Source of the DNA: Mycobacterium sp.
GTDB lineage: Bacteria; Actinomycetota; Actinomycetes; Mycobacteriales; Mycobacteriaceae
Assembly: GCA_003165155.1 (NCBI GenBank)
Contig: PLSK01000157.1
Span: 35,051 to 73,420 of the forward strand
Direction: 5' to 3'
DNA: 38,370 nt
The notes beneath the pieces were generated by a model that ran no database searches, had not been told where the DNA came from, and saw only the letters and a list, made by a program, of their open reading frames with translations. Position numbers and translations under genes: made by a program. Below, in pieces: positions 9,239-18,964 of this stretch (the stretch's first letter is position 1; every line of letters begins with the position of its first letter).

Positions 9239-9372
9239 GGGTGACGATGCGGTCCGCACACGGACCGTTGAGGAGCTGGGCAATCAGGTGAAGCCGGGTG
9301 ACGATGCGGTCCGCACACGGACCGTTGAGGAGCCGGGCAATCAGGTGAAGCCGGGTGACGATGCGGTCCGCA
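9239..9372. repeat. 57-bp tandem repeat (VNTR), 2.35 copies, each with an internal hairpin
   Basis: Copy 1 spans 9239-9295 and copy 2 9296-9352, differing at one visible base (CTGGG versus CCGGG); a partial third copy of 20 bases ends at 9372. Each full unit contains CGGTCCG-CACA-CGGACCG (first at 9250-9267), a perfect seven-base stem. The array fills the secA2-pgsA2 gap. Copy number at such loci usually varies between mycobacterial strains. Confidence 0.9.
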
Positions 9373-9395
9373 GTTCGGATCGGTCCACGCGCGCA

Positions 9396-9443
9396 CGTGA
9401 AGCTGGTTTCACGCTCGCGCTCGAACGTGAAGCTGGCTTCACG
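9396..9443. repeat. Pair of 18-bp palindromes in direct repeat
   Basis: CGTGAAGCTGGTTTCACG at 9396-9413 and CGTGAAGCTGGCTTCACG at 9426-9443, 30 bases apart. The second is a perfect 8-bp inverted repeat around TG; the first has one mismatch. They follow the secA2 stop by about 30 bases on the minus strand. They could be an RNA stem after secA2 or a paired protein-binding site ahead of pgsA2; the sequence does not decide. Confidence 0.6.
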
Positions 9444-9469
9444 CTCGGCGACCTTGTGCCGGGCGCTTC

Positions 9470-11794
9470 TTAGCGGAAGACTCCCGGCAGGCTCAACGTC
9501 GAAAGGGTGTCATCGGACAACGGGTTGTCATTGACCATGTACGTCCACGTCGATGTCGGCCGCGCGAGCTTGGACAGATCCAGCCCCGGCTCCTCTTCGA
9601 GGACGTTCGCGGTCTCGAAGGTCTGTTGCGCCGCCTCAATCGCGTCAGCGGCCAGCGACGCGAACGCGTCGACCGCCAGCCGGTGAAACTCGTCCAGCGG
9701 GTTCTGCCGGCCCAGTGCGCGCAAGTGGATGCTTTCCCGGATGTCTGCCAGGTACGCCAGATGATCGGCCCAGCCGCGGTCGAGGTGATACAGCATGATC
9801 AGTCGGCAGATTGTCTCGAGCCGTTCCTCGGAGAGGTCAACGGATAGTTCCTCGTACCGGTCTGGCGCCAGTTGTGCCAGTTCCTCTCGCGCAGTCGCGG
9901 TGCGCAACAACGTGTTGCGGCGATCGACAATGATGGCGCGTTGCTGGGCGATCAGCTGGTTGTAGCGCCAGGTGTTCGCGTGTACGTCCAGCAGCCGCCC
10001 CTCGGCGACGCGCTGAGCATGGTCAAGCAGGCCGGTGGTCTTGGGGCTCACGATCCGGCCGTCGTTGTCGGTCTGCATCGGCAATTTGTTCCGATCGAGG
10101 TTGGCGGCGACGACGTCGTCTTCCCAACTCGAGAAAAACACCGAGGAGCCCGGATCGCCCTGGCGTCCGGCCCGCCCGCGCAACTGATTGTCCAGGCGTT
10201 CGGTGTGATGCCGGCCGGTGCCGACCACGTGCAGGCCACCCAGTTCGGCGACCCGGTCGTGGTCGGCTTCCTCGGACCCGCCCAGTCTGATGTCGGTGCC
10301 GCGGCCGGCCATCTGGGTGGAAACCGTGACCGTGCCGTATTCGCCGGCCTCGGCGATTACGTCCGCCTCCTCGGCGTCGTTCTTGGCATTGAGCAGCACC
10401 GCGGGAACACCGCGGCGCACCAGCTGCTCGTGCAGATCCTCGGACTCGGCGACGTCGCGGGTGCCGACAAGTACCGGCTGTCCGGTCTCGTGCATTTCGG
10501 CGATGTGATCGACGATCGCGTCGTTTTTCGCGGCGGCGGTGATGTAGACCCGGTCGGACTCGTCTTCGCGAATGTTGGGGGTATTGGGCGGAATTGGTGA
10601 AACGCTGAGCTTGTAGAACTGACGCAGTTGCTCACCGGCGGCCAGCGCGGTGCCGGTCATGCCGCACACGGTCGCGTAACGGTTGATCAGCGCCTGCACC
10701 GTGATGGTGTCGAGCACCTCGCCGGTCTCGGTGGTTTCAATACCTTCCTTGGCTTCGACGGCAGCCTGCAGGCCGTCCGGCCAACGCTGCAGTTGTGCGA
10801 TTCGGCCGCGCGAAGAGTTGATCAGGTGCACCGCGTCGTCTCTGACGATGTAGTGCACGTCGCGGTGCAACAGCACATGTGCGTGCAGCGCGACGTTGAC
10901 CTCGGTCAGCGAGGTGGCGACGTGTTCCTCGGAATACAGGTCGATGCCACCGAGTGCCTTTTCGACCTTGTGGGCTCCCACCTCGGTCAAATGAACGTTG
11001 CGGCTGTCGGAGTCGGTGGCGTAGTCGATTTCCGCGGTCAGCTCGCCAACGAGCTTGATGATCTCCAGCCGTGGCGTCTCCCGGTGGCTGGTGCCCGCCA
11101 GCACCAGGGGCACCAGAGCCTCATCCACCAGCACGGAATCGGCTTCGTCGATAAGGGCCACATCGGGATTGGGCGAGACCAGGTCGGCGACGTCGGTCAC
11201 CAGCTGATCGCGCAACACGTCGAAGCCGATTTCGTTGACCGACGCGTATGTGACGTCGCAGTCATAGGCTGCTCTGCGGTCGTCGCTGGTCGACTCCGCG
11301 GTAATCCAGCCGACCGTCAACCCCATGGCCTCCAGCAGCGGGCCCATCCACTCCGCGTCGCGACGGGCCAGGTAGTCGTTGATGGTCACTACGTGGACGT
11401 GCCGGCCGCCAATGGCATATCCGGCCGCCGCGATAGCGCCCGCCAGGGTCTTACCCTCACCGGTCGCCATTTCGATCACGTCGCCGGCGAGCATCCGCAG
11501 CGCCCCGAGCAACTGCACGTCGAATGGACGGAGCCCGGTCGTCCTTTCGCCCGCCTCTCGGGCGATCGCAAGGAACTGCGAAATATCGTCGGACTCGGCG
11601 AGGTCGTCGAGGTTGAGTAACCCAGCCGCCTTCCGCAGCTTCTCGTCATCGAGATCGGCGGCTTCTTTGTCGTATTCAGACGAGGCGCTCACCTCGGCGA
11701 GGGAACGAGTTTGGTTCTTTTCCGTACTGGCGCCGAGGAGTCGCCAGAAGCGACCGCTCAGGCGCCCAGGTTCAGCGCGGGCAGTCTTCGGCAC
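9470..11794 (-). CDS. secA2: SecA2, accessory preprotein translocase ATPase
   Basis: ATPase of the accessory Sec pathway, which exports a small set of proteins and is needed for virulence in pathogenic mycobacteria. At 774 residues it is shorter than SecA1, as expected. The N-terminal DEAD motor has Walker A GEGKT at 112-116 and DEAD at 216-219 in 'VALIDEADS'. The second motor domain has '[16 protein letters not shown]', '[18 protein letters not shown]' and the arginine-finger '[15 protein letters not shown]'. The C-terminal zinc-binding tail of SecA1 is absent. The GTG at 11794 starts '[10 protein letters not shown]'; an upstream in-frame start giving a longer tail as annotated in M. tuberculosis was not supported. 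It lies 106 bases after ilvG. Confidence 0.97.
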   Translation of the reverse strand: MPKTARAEPGRLSGRFWRLLGASTEKNQTRSLAEVSASSEYDKEAADLDDEKLRKAAGLLNLDDLAESDDISQFLAIAREAGERTTGLRPFDVQLLGALRMLAGDVIEMATGEGKTLAGAIAAAGYAIGGRHVHVVTINDYLARRDAEWMGPLLEAMGLTVGWITAESTSDDRRAAYDCDVTYASVNEIGFDVLRDQLVTDVADLVSPNPDVALIDEADSVLVDEALVPLVLAGTSHRETPRLEIIKLVGELTAEIDYATDSDSRNVHLTEVGAHKVEKALGGIDLYSEEHVATSLTEVNVALHAHVLLHRDVHYIVRDDAVHLINSSRGRIAQLQRWPDGLQAAVEAKEGIETTETGEVLDTITVQALINRYATVCGMTGTALAAGEQLRQFYKLSVSPIPPNTPNIREDESDRVYITAAAKNDAIVDHIAEMHETGQPVLVGTRDVAESEDLHEQLVRRGVPAVLLNAKNDAEEADVIAEAGEYGTVTVSTQMAGRGTDIRLGGSEEADHDRVAELGGLHVVGTGRHHTERLDNQLRGRAGRQGDPGSSVFFSSWEDDVVAANLDRNKLPMQTDNDGRIVSPKTTGLLDHAQRVAEGRLLDVHANTWRYNQLIAQQRAIIVDRRNTLLRTATAREELAQLAPDRYEELSVDLSEERLETICRLIMLYHLDRGWADHLAYLADIRESIHLRALGRQNPLDEFHRLAVDAFASLAADAIEAAQQTFETANVLEEEPGLDLSKLARPTSTWTYMVNDNPLSDDTLSTLSLPGVFR

Positions 11795-11828
11795 AGATCA
11801 ACGGTACGCGACTCCCCCACCGGCCCGA

Positions 11829-11846
11829 GCGTGCGTGTTTGCACGC
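11829..11846. terminator. Hairpin between ilvG and secA2
   Basis: GCGTGC-GTGTTT-GCACGC forms a six-base stem in the 106-base gap between the ilvG stop and the secA2 start. There is no U-tract, so it is at best an intrinsic terminator of the mycobacterial type or an attenuator. Confidence 0.3.
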
Positions 11847-11900
11847 GACACTCCGGGGATTGGTGTGCAACTGCGCACGTTCGCGCAAGGGGCCGGCCTG

Positions 11901-13541
11901 TCAGCCGAGGTTGGATCGGCGTGGATAGGCGATGGTCGGGTCGGTGAGGACGTTGACGACCGCGGGTAGGCCGCTGGCGAAGGCACGTTCCAGTGCGGGC
12001 CGCAGCTCGGCCGGCGCAGACACCAGCTCACCGTGGCCCCCCAGCGCGCGCACCACCTCGTCGTAGCGAGTGCCGGGTCGTAAATCCGCACACACTGAAT
12101 ATCCATACAGCATTTCCATCGGGTGCTTTTCCAGGCCCCAGATTCCGTTGTTGCCGATGACCGATACGACCGGCACGCCGTGCCGGACCAGCGTGTCCCA
12201 TTCCATGCCGCTGAAGCCGAATGCTCCGTCGCCCTGCAACAGGACGACCTGACGGTCTGGGTGCGCCAATTTGGCAGCCAGGGCATAACCAGGGCCCGAA
12301 CCGAGGCAGCCGAACGGACCGCTGTCCAGCCAGCAGCCCGGCAGATAGCTTTCGATCATCCGCCCGGCGTAGGACCCGAAATCGCCGGCGTCGATGACGA
12401 CGATGGCGTCGCGGTCGAGCAGCGGAGCCAATTCGGCATACACCCGCATGGGATGCAGCGGACTCCGGTCATCGGCGAGGTCGGCCGCTTCCAGGTCGCG
12501 CGCCGCGGTCTCGGCCATCCGCAACTCGGCGATCCAGTTCTGGTCAGTCCCGCCCCGTGCGGTCAGCGCCGTCAGGATCGAGGTCAGGTCGCCATAGAGC
12601 CCGGCCGCGATGGGCCGCGGATGCTCGCGCTGGGGTTTGACCCGGTCGGCCACCACGAGCTGGGTTTGCGAGCCGAATACTCCACCGAAGCCCAAGCGGA
12701 AATCCATCGGCGCGCCGACAACCAGGGCCACGTCTGCATTGCTCAACGCTTTGCCCCGCGCCCGCGAAAATGCCAACGGGTGATCAGCAGGCACCACGCC
12801 ACGGGCCATCCCGTTCATCAGCACCGGGATCTGGCGTTCCTCGGCAAGACGAAGCAGCGCCGCCTCCGCGTGTCCCCACCACACATTGGTGCCTGCCATG
12901 ATCACCGGCCGGTCCGCGGTGGCCAGCATGGCCGCAGCGCGGTCCAGAGCCTCGGTGTCCGGGGTCGCCGCTGCCGGCAGGTCGGTGAGGGCGCCCGGAC
13001 GTCCATCGTCCTCCGCGGGAGAGAACAGGTGGTCCATCGGGAAGTCGACGAATCCCACCCCTGACGGCGCGCCCACAGCCGCCCGCAACGCTTCGTCGAC
13101 GAGGCGACCCGCGGCGTCGCCCGACTGCGCTGTCGCCGCGAACCGGGCCAGCGGGGCCACGAATGGGACGTGGTCGATCTCCTGCAGCGAACCCATGCCC
13201 CATCGCAACGCGGGGGCGCGGCCGCCGAGCACCACCAGCGGCGACTGGTTCTGCTGTGCCGCCGCCATCGCGCTCATGCCGTTCGTGATGCCAGGCCCCG
13301 CGGTGAGCGCGGCCACACCCGGCGACCTGGTCACCTTCGACCAGCCCTCGGCGGCGAACGCCGCGGTTTGCTCGTGCCGCGTGTCGATGAGCCGGATACC
13401 CTCATCACGGCAGCCGTCGTAAATCGGAAACAGGTGGCCGCCCGATAACGTGAAGACGGTGTCGACACCGCTGGCCTTGAGTCGGCGCGCGACGAGCCGG
13501 CCCGCGTGGATAGTGGGTTCTGAGACGGCGTCGGTGCTCAT
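11901..13541 (-). CDS. ilvG: Thiamine diphosphate-dependent enzyme, acetolactate synthase-like (IlvG)
   Basis: A 546-residue ThDP enzyme with all three family domains. The PYR domain holds the catalytic glutamate at about E57 in [14 protein letters not shown]. The middle domain spans about 190-330. The PP domain has the metal and ThDP motif [12 protein letters not shown] ending in IGNN (about 435-465). It is annotated as acetolactate synthase in M. tuberculosis, but it lacks an adjacent regulatory subunit gene and its active-site region also resembles oxalyl-CoA decarboxylase and 2-hydroxyacyl-CoA lyase members, so the true substrate is uncertain. ATG at 13541 follows GTG at 13544; either could serve. 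It is divergent from bacA across about 95 bases. Confidence 0.9.
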   Translation of the reverse strand: MSTDAVSEPTIHAGRLVARRLKASGVDTVFTLSGGHLFPIYDGCRDEGIRLIDTRHEQTAAFAAEGWSKVTRSPGVAALTAGPGITNGMSAMAAAQQNQSPLVVLGGRAPALRWGMGSLQEIDHVPFVAPLARFAATAQSGDAAGRLVDEALRAAVGAPSGVGFVDFPMDHLFSPAEDDGRPGALTDLPAAATPDTEALDRAAAMLATADRPVIMAGTNVWWGHAEAALLRLAEERQIPVLMNGMARGVVPADHPLAFSRARGKALSNADVALVVGAPMDFRLGFGGVFGSQTQLVVADRVKPQREHPRPIAAGLYGDLTSILTALTARGGTDQNWIAELRMAETAARDLEAADLADDRSPLHPMRVYAELAPLLDRDAIVVIDAGDFGSYAGRMIESYLPGCWLDSGPFGCLGSGPGYALAAKLAHPDRQVVLLQGDGAFGFSGMEWDTLVRHGVPVVSVIGNNGIWGLEKHPMEMLYGYSVCADLRPGTRYDEVVRALGGHGELVSAPAELRPALERAFASGLPAVVNVLTDPTIAYPRRSNLG

Positions 13542-13636
13542 CACCGCAGCCTATCCACAATCTTCGGGTACCTTCGCCGAAGGATTCCTGTTCAACGGCA
13601 GTCCCAACATCGCCACTGCAAAAGGAGACGTCGACC

Positions 13637-15556
13637 TTGGGCCCGAAGCTGTTTGCGCCATCGATCGACTGGTCGGCGGCACCCTTGGACTCCTTGCGGT
13701 GGGTCGCCATAGCCTGGGTGATCAGCGCTATCGGCGTGTTCGCCGCGGTGGTTGTGCTCAGATATCTGACTCCCTGGGGCCGACAGTTCTGGCGGATCAC
13801 CCGCGGGTACTTCGTTGGCCGACGGAGCGTCCGCGTTTGGCTGATGCTTGGCGTGTTGCTGCTATCGGTGCTCCTCTCGGTGCGTCTCAGCGTCCTGTTC
13901 AGCTACCAGAGCAACGACTTGTATTCGGCACTACAGAAAGCGTTTCAGGGCCGCGCAGCGGGCAGCCTCGAGGTGGAACAATCTGGTGAACACGGCTTTT
14001 GGATGTCGCTCGCGATCTTCAGCTTGCTGGCCGCTATCTTCATCGCCCGGATTGTGGCTGACATCTATCTGACTCAGCGCTTCATCATCTCCTGGCGCGT
14101 TTGGCTGACCGCCCACCTCACCGACGACTGGCTCGACGGCAAGGCGTACTACCGGGATCTGTTTATCGACAAAACCATCGACAACCCGGACCAGCGTATT
14201 CAACAGGACATCGACATCTTCACCGCTGGTGTCGGTGCGACACCGAACATACCGTCCAACGGGACGGGCAACACCTTGCTGTTCGGGGCTGTCAACGCGG
14301 TGGCCTCGGTGATCTCGTTCACCGCGATCCTGTGGAACCTGTCGGGGGATCTGGATATCTTCGGCTATACCTTTCCGCGCGCGATGTTCTGGACTGTTCT
14401 GATCTATGTGCTGATCGCGACGGTGGTCGCGGTCTGGCTTGGGCGCCCGCTGATTTGGCTCAGCTTTGACAACGAGAAACTCAACGCCGCGTTCCGCTAC
14501 GCCCTCGTCCGCTTGCGAGACGCCGCCGAGGCGGTGGGCTTCTACCGTGGTGAGCGAGTGGAGCGGGCACAGCTGTGGCGGCGCTTCACGCCGATCATCG
14601 CGAACTACCGCCGGTTCGTTCGACGAACCATCATTTTCAACGGATGGAACTGGTCGGTGACCCAGATAATCGTCCCGTTGCCGTGGATCATCCAGGCGCC
14701 GCGGCTTTTCGCCGGCAAGATCGACTTCGGCGACGTCACCCAGACCGCGACGGCGTTCGGCAGTATCAATGACTCGCTGTCGTTTTTCCGCAACAACTAC
14801 GACGCGTTCGCGGCGTTCCGTGCTGCGATCATCCGGTTGCACGGGCTGGTCGACGCCAACGCCCGGGGTCGGGCGCTGCCGACCGTGCTGGTCAAGCCGA
14901 GTGAAGGCGTGGCAGTTGAGCTCGCCGGCATTGAAGTGCGTACGCCGGCCGGTGACCAGTTGATCGATTCGTTGGATGTGGAGCTGGAAACTGGCGCTTC
15001 GCTGGTGATCACAGGACGCTCGGGCTCCGGTAAGACCACCCTGCTACGCAGCCTGGCCGAGTTGTGGCCGTTCGCCTCGGGGACCTTGTGCCGCCCCGAC
15101 GGCGAGAACGCGACGATGTTCTTGTCACAGTTGCCGTATGTGCCGCTGGGCACTTTGCGTGGTGTGGTGTGCTACCCGAATTCTCCGGACGACATCGCCG
15201 AAGACACCTTGCGCGACGTCCTGAGCAAGGTGGCACTCGCCCCGCTGTGCGACCGGCTGGACGAAGAGCGGGACTGGGCCAAGGTGCTCTCCCCCGGCGA
15301 GCAACAACGTGTTGCCTTCGCCCGCATCCTGCTCACCAAACCGCGGGCGGTATTCCTCGACGAGTCCACCTCCGCACTCGACGAAGGGTTGGAGTTCGCG
15401 CTCTACCAGATGCTGCGCAACGAACTGCCCGACTGCGTCGTGGTTAGCGTCAGCCATCGCAACACCGTCGAGCAGCACCACGAGCAACAGCTCGAATTGC
15501 TTGGCAGCGGCCAATGGCGACTCAGCCCGATCGACAAGGAGCCCGCGCAGGTCTAG
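13637..15556 (+). CDS. bacA: BacA-type ABC transporter (Rv1819c ortholog)
   Basis: A 639-residue fused transporter: an SbmA/BacA membrane domain with about six helices in residues 1-375, then an ATPase domain. Walker [10 protein letters not shown] is near 460, the signature LSPGEQQRV near 551 and Walker B AVFLDES near 571. In M. tuberculosis the ortholog imports vitamin B12 and other hydrophilic compounds and is needed for chronic infection (literature). The TTG start is supported by AAAGGAG about nine bases upstream and gives exactly the known length. It is one of the few plus-strand genes here. Its 3' end faces the FAD oxidoreductase gene with only 36 bases between; in M. tuberculosis PE_PGRS33 lies in that position. 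Confidence 0.96.
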   Translation: MGPKLFAPSIDWSAAPLDSLRWVAIAWVISAIGVFAAVVVLRYLTPWGRQFWRITRGYFVGRRSVRVWLMLGVLLLSVLLSVRLSVLFSYQSNDLYSALQKAFQGRAAGSLEVEQSGEHGFWMSLAIFSLLAAIFIARIVADIYLTQRFIISWRVWLTAHLTDDWLDGKAYYRDLFIDKTIDNPDQRIQQDIDIFTAGVGATPNIPSNGTGNTLLFGAVNAVASVISFTAILWNLSGDLDIFGYTFPRAMFWTVLIYVLIATVVAVWLGRPLIWLSFDNEKLNAAFRYALVRLRDAAEAVGFYRGERVERAQLWRRFTPIIANYRRFVRRTIIFNGWNWSVTQIIVPLPWIIQAPRLFAGKIDFGDVTQTATAFGSINDSLSFFRNNYDAFAAFRAAIIRLHGLVDANARGRALPTVLVKPSEGVAVELAGIEVRTPAGDQLIDSLDVELETGASLVITGRSGSGKTTLLRSLAELWPFASGTLCRPDGENATMFLSQLPYVPLGTLRGVVCYPNSPDDIAEDTLRDVLSKVALAPLCDRLDEERDWAKVLSPGEQQRVAFARILLTKPRAVFLDESTSALDEGLEFALYQMLRNELPDCVVVSVSHRNTVEQHHEQQLELLGSGQWRLSPIDKEPAQV

Positions 15557-15592
15557 CTGCTTGCTGCCGCGTGCGCTCCGGCGCTGTGGTCT

Positions 15593-17086
15593 TTACCGCG
15601 CCTGCGCCCCCGCTGCCGCGTGTGCTCCGGCGAGACGCCCGAAGAATGAGCCCTCGCCCAGCTGCGTACCGCTGGCATATCCCTTTCCGTCCTGGGCGAT
15701 GTTGGACGCGCACGCGCCCACCGCATAGAGCCCCGGGATAACGTTGCCGTCGGCGCGTTGTGCCTCGCCGTCGACGGAGACCGTCAGGCCGCCCATGGTG
15801 AATCCCGAGTACATCGCCCGCCCGAGCGACAGATCGAACACCGCCCACGGGCCATTGCTTTGTGACGCAAGATATTCCGGCTGCTTGCGGAAATCAGGGT
15901 CCTCGCCCTTGGCCGCGAACTCGTTGTAGCGTTCCAGCGTTGCCGCGAGGTTGCCCGCGGGGATGTCGAGGGCGTCCTCCGCTTCGGCGATGGTCTCGTA
16001 GCCATCGAGGAACTTGATCAGTGGCATCGCGGGCATCTCGGTGTGGGCTTCGTCGACGATCAGGTAAGCGGTTTGGTCGGGCTGCTCCAGCACGAACGCC
16101 GAGGTGCGCGAGTGATAGGAATCCTCGGCGACGAACCGCTTGCCCTCCTTGTTGACGATCAGACCCGTCAGCAGAATTTCCGGCGGATAGGCCGCGGCGG
16201 TGATGAACATCTCGTCCATGTTCTCGGTGGTACCTCCCGCCGAGACACCCATCCGGATGCCCAGCCCGTCGTCGTTGGGGTTGCCCAGGATGTAGGGCGC
16301 GACCAGGCCATGGTGTTTACTGCGCCGCGGCTGGCCCAGTGCAGGGGTGTGCTCGGCGACCATGTCCGGGTTCATCACGAAACCGCCGGCCGCGATGATG
16401 ACCGCTTTGGCCTTGACCGCGCCGGTTTCGGTGAAGTGCTTCCAGGTGACACCGACCACCGCACCGTCATTGTCCAGGATGAGGTTGGTTGCTCCGGTCT
16501 CATAGCGAATCTCCACTGCCAAGTCGGCGGCGCGTTTCACCAGCAGGTCGACGACCATGGCGGCGCCGCCAAGTTCGCCCGGCACCGGCACGGAGTGCCC
16601 GCGCGGCGCTGGAATGGCCTGCTCGCAGAAGGGCCACACCTTTTCGTTGCCGGTGTAGCTCAGGCCCTCGGTGCCCGCTGGGACGACCACTTTGCCAGGG
16701 ACGTAGCTGCGCTCGAATTCGAAACCGAGGTCTTCCAGCCAATTGAAATGCTCGACACTGCCGTCGCTGTATACGCGAATCTTTTCGAGGTCGGGCTGTC
16801 GCGACACCGCGACCAGATACTTGTACATCTCCTCCGCTGAGTCGGCGTGCCCGGTTGCCTGTTGCACCGCCGTTCCGCCGCCCAGGTAGAAGTGCCCTCC
16901 GGCAAGCGAAGTGGTGCCGCCTGCCACCGACCCGCGCTCGAGCACCAGCACCCGAGCACCCGCGGCGGCCGCACTGACCGCCGCGCACCCCCCGCCGATG
17001 CCGAATCCGATCACCACTACGTCGACGTCATCCGACCAGGCCGCGACCTTGTCCGCGCTGACTGTCGCTGGAATCTCGGTGCTCAC
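15593..17086 (-). CDS. FAD-binding oxidoreductase, fumarate reductase/KstD-like (Rv1817-like)
   Basis: A 497-residue flavoprotein of the FAD_binding_2 family. The N-terminal dinucleotide fold has GFGIGGG at about 27-33 and the matching ELER-type acidic end (VLVLERG). The C-terminal 'YAVGACASN' and 'YASGTQLGEGSFFGR' complete FAD binding. Relatives are succinate dehydrogenase/fumarate reductase flavoprotein subunits and 3-ketosteroid dehydrogenases; the substrate is not known. No signal peptide was seen. The GTG start overlaps the stop of the VOC gene by four bases (GTGA), so the two are translated together. Beyond the stop there is a partial copy of its own 3' end (see findings). Confidence 0.88.
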   Translation of the reverse strand: MSTEIPATVSADKVAAWSDDVDVVVIGFGIGGGCAAVSAAAAGARVLVLERGSVAGGTTSLAGGHFYLGGGTAVQQATGHADSAEEMYKYLVAVSRQPDLEKIRVYSDGSVEHFNWLEDLGFEFERSYVPGKVVVPAGTEGLSYTGNEKVWPFCEQAIPAPRGHSVPVPGELGGAAMVVDLLVKRAADLAVEIRYETGATNLILDNDGAVVGVTWKHFTETGAVKAKAVIIAAGGFVMNPDMVAEHTPALGQPRRSKHHGLVAPYILGNPNDDGLGIRMGVSAGGTTENMDEMFITAAAYPPEILLTGLIVNKEGKRFVAEDSYHSRTSAFVLEQPDQTAYLIVDEAHTEMPAMPLIKFLDGYETIAEAEDALDIPAGNLAATLERYNEFAAKGEDPDFRKQPEYLASQSNGPWAVFDLSLGRAMYSGFTMGGLTVSVDGEAQRADGNVIPGLYAVGACASNIAQDGKGYASGTQLGEGSFFGRLAGAHAAAGAQAR

Positions 17087-17583
17087 CGCTGCTCCTGTTT
17101 GATGTAGTCGTAGAACGCCCTCATGTCCGGCGAGATATATGCGATCTCGATGTACGGCACTCCGGCCTGTGGCGCTGACACGTAGGCGAAGTGAATTCCG
17201 CCGGGCATCACGCCTTGTTGCACAACCTCGGCTCCGTGGTCTGCGGCTTCGGCCAGCGCGGCATCGAACCCCTCGAGGGTTTCGGCCTCCATACAGACGT
17301 GGTGCAGGCCCGGCCCGCGGTCGCGCAGAAAGTCACTATAGATGTTCTCCCCGCGGACCGGCGCAATGAGCTCCAACTGCATGTCTCCGAGGTAGCTCAG
17401 CGAGATGCCCGCCACAAAGTCGGCAGGCTTGCCGAGGTAGCTGCAACTGTCCGGAGCAAAGTGCACGTCCGGTATCCGCACCCACTTCCGGACGCCTAAC
17501 AAGCCGGTGAGGGCCGTTTCGGTGGCGTCAAGATCGTGAGTTACCCATGCGATCTGTGTCGGCGATTGGCCGGGAAGGTTCAT
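17083..17583 (-). CDS. VOC-fold (glyoxalase/methylmalonyl-CoA epimerase-like) protein
   Basis: A 166-residue protein with two vicinal-oxygen-chelate halves. Candidate metal ligands are the histidine in 'WVTHDLDA' (about H16), glutamate in 'MQLELIAP', histidine in 'GPGLHHVCME' and glutamate in 'PYIEIAY', the H-E-H-E pattern of epimerases and glyoxalases. It has no ortholog that I recall at this place in M. tuberculosis, so it is an addition to the locus. Overlap with the FAD oxidoreductase by four bases implies joint action on one substrate, perhaps an acyl-CoA or a steroid/aromatic breakdown product (inference). Confidence 0.85.
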   Translation of the reverse strand: MNLPGQSPTQIAWVTHDLDATETALTGLLGVRKWVRIPDVHFAPDSCSYLGKPADFVAGISLSYLGDMQLELIAPVRGENIYSDFLRDRGPGLHHVCMEAETLEGFDAALAEAADHGAEVVQQGVMPGGIHFAYVSAPQAGVPYIEIAYISPDMRAFYDYIKQEQR

Positions 17584-17707
17584 CGTCTCGCAGGATAGCC
17601 CAGCCGGCCAAGCGGCAGAAAGGGGCCGAATGGACCCGAGATAGATTTGCCGCGGTCAGCCGCATCGGGTCCGGAAAAGCCGAATGAACGTGTTCCATTT
17701 TAGGTCG

Positions 17708-18409
17708 TCAATGTTGGTTGAGAACATCAACCAACAGCTGCAGCTGACCGTCGAACACCGCTTCAGGATCGGTCAGGGTATCGGCTCCGTACTGTCCGAA
17801 GACCTCCAGGCTGACAGCGCCCACCACCCCCGCCCACATCAAGAAACACTTTGCGACCACCTGATCGTCGCCAGGAAAGCCGAATTCCTGGCGAATCCGG
17901 TCAAAATCTGACGACATTGGTTGTGAAGCAACATCATTCGTTAATCTGACATCGCCGGTGGCAATCCCTGCGGCCACCGCGTCCAAGAACGCTCCGACCA
18001 CGCGGGTGCCGACCGCGACGGTGCGCTCCGCCGGCGCGTGGTAACCCGGAACGGGACTGCCGTAAAGCAGGGCCCAGCGGGCCGGGTGGGCAACGGCCCA
18101 GCGTCGAACCGCATGCGCGATGGCGATGACGTCGTCGCTCCACAGCTCGGCCTCGGAGTCGCGGGCCCGGTCCACGCTGTCGGCGAGGTCTGCATAGGCG
18201 TCCACGAGCAGCAAGGTCAGCAGCTCGTCGCGGCTGGACACGTACCGATACACAGCCGAGGACACCATGCCCAGGTCGCGCGCTATCGCGCGCAGGGACA
18301 GCCCGGCCGCCCCGTACTCGACCAACTGACGCCGCCCAAGGTCCACAATTTTCGCCTCGAGCTGTTCCCGGGAGTCCTGGCGCTTGCCCACACGGCCAGT
18401 GTGGCACAT
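17708..18409 (-). CDS. TetR-family transcriptional regulator (Rv1816-like)
   Basis: A 233-residue repressor. The N-terminal helix-turn-helix spans about 36-63 ('LRAIARDLGMVSSAVYRY'), the typical TetR motif; the C-terminal ligand domain is of the WHG/TetR_C type ('HPARWALLYGSPVPGY'). The length and start match the M. tuberculosis protein. It is divergent from the nitroreductase gene across 86 bases that contain a perfect palindrome, so it probably controls that gene and itself. The ligand is unknown. Confidence 0.93.
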   Translation of the reverse strand: MCHTGRVGKRQDSREQLEAKIVDLGRRQLVEYGAAGLSLRAIARDLGMVSSAVYRYVSSRDELLTLLLVDAYADLADSVDRARDSEAELWSDDVIAIAHAVRRWAVAHPARWALLYGSPVPGYHAPAERTVAVGTRVVGAFLDAVAAGIATGDVRLTNDVASQPMSSDFDRIRQEFGFPGDDQVVAKCFLMWAGVVGAVSLEVFGQYGADTLTDPEAVFDGQLQLLVDVLNQH

Positions 18410-18462
18410 CCGAGATCACTGCTCTTGTATTTAGCGCAGGGTTGTGGCACCTTAGATTTAGT

Positions 18463-18477
18463 GAGAGCGGTGCTCTC
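18463..18477. promoter_or_regulatory. Candidate TetR operator
   Basis: GAGAGC-GGT-GCTCTC is a perfect 6-bp inverted repeat with a three-base centre, extended by loosely symmetric flanks. It lies 19 bases before the nitroreductase start and 54 bases from the TetR start in the shared divergent promoter region, the usual place of such operators. Confidence 0.6.
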
Positions 18478-18495
18478 TGTAGCTTGAGAGGATGC

Positions 18496-18942
18496 ATGAT
18501 GACAACCCGATACGAAGAACCCAACCGTGCGGCGCGGGTCGCCAACGCGCCGATGCGCTGGCTTGCCGAAATGGGGATCAGCATTGCCGGGACCCGAGCG
18601 CTGCGCGTCCGTGGCCGCAAGACCGGAAAGCAGCGTGCCGTGGTGATCAACCTGCTGACCGTCGACGGCGTGGACTACCTGGTCTCCCCGCGCGGTGACA
18701 CCCAGTGGGCGCGCAATGTCAGAGCCGCCGGCGTCGTCGAGATGGGTCCGCGCTGGCGCAACGAGCACCGTCGGGTCAGCGAAGTCGACGACGCGGCCAA
18801 ACCCGAACTGTTACGACGCTATTTGGCCAGGTGGTACTGGCAGGTCAAGGGGTACGTCGCCGGGCTGACACCAGATTCCAGTGATGAGCAGATGTGCGCT
18901 GCAGCACCTTTGATCCCGGTGTTCGTGCTCGCGAGGTCTTGA
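18496..18942 (+). CDS. Deazaflavin (F420)-dependent nitroreductase family protein, Ddn-like
   Basis: A 148-residue split-barrel protein of the Ddn/FDOR-A family. Diagnostic parts are 'RALRVRGRKTGKQRAVVINL' (about 33-52), 'VDYLVSPRGDTQWARNVRAA' and 'RRWRNEHRR'-like basic stretch. Members bind F420 and reduce quinones, lipids or nitro compounds, often at the membrane. The ATG at 18496 follows GAGAGG at about five bases; the frame remains open upstream to 18442 but without support. Transcribed away from the TetR gene with a palindrome between, it is the likely target of that repressor. Confidence 0.88.
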   Translation: MMTTRYEEPNRAARVANAPMRWLAEMGISIAGTRALRVRGRKTGKQRAVVINLLTVDGVDYLVSPRGDTQWARNVRAAGVVEMGPRWRNEHRRVSEVDDAAKPELLRRYLARWYWQVKGYVAGLTPDSSDEQMCAAAPLIPVFVLARS

Positions 18943-18964
18943 ACCGATCCCCCAACAGTCGGGG

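Noticed and set aside
9239..9372. CRISPR array
   Set aside because: The repeats are 57 bases, directly adjacent without spacers, and only about 2.3 copies; no cas genes are nearby.
10628..11620. Plus-strand open frame of 330 codons opposite secA2
   Set aside because: The minus strand is SecA2 with all ATPase motifs in place; the antisense product resembles nothing and has no ribosome binding site.
13931..14842. Minus-strand frame of 303 codons inside bacA
   Set aside because: Antisense to the transmembrane domain of BacA, with charged low-complexity translation and no homology.
15557..15592. Remnant of PE_PGRS33 between bacA and the flavoprotein
   Set aside because: Only 36 bases separate the genes, and they look like a duplicate of the flavoprotein end, not glycine-rich PGRS sequence.
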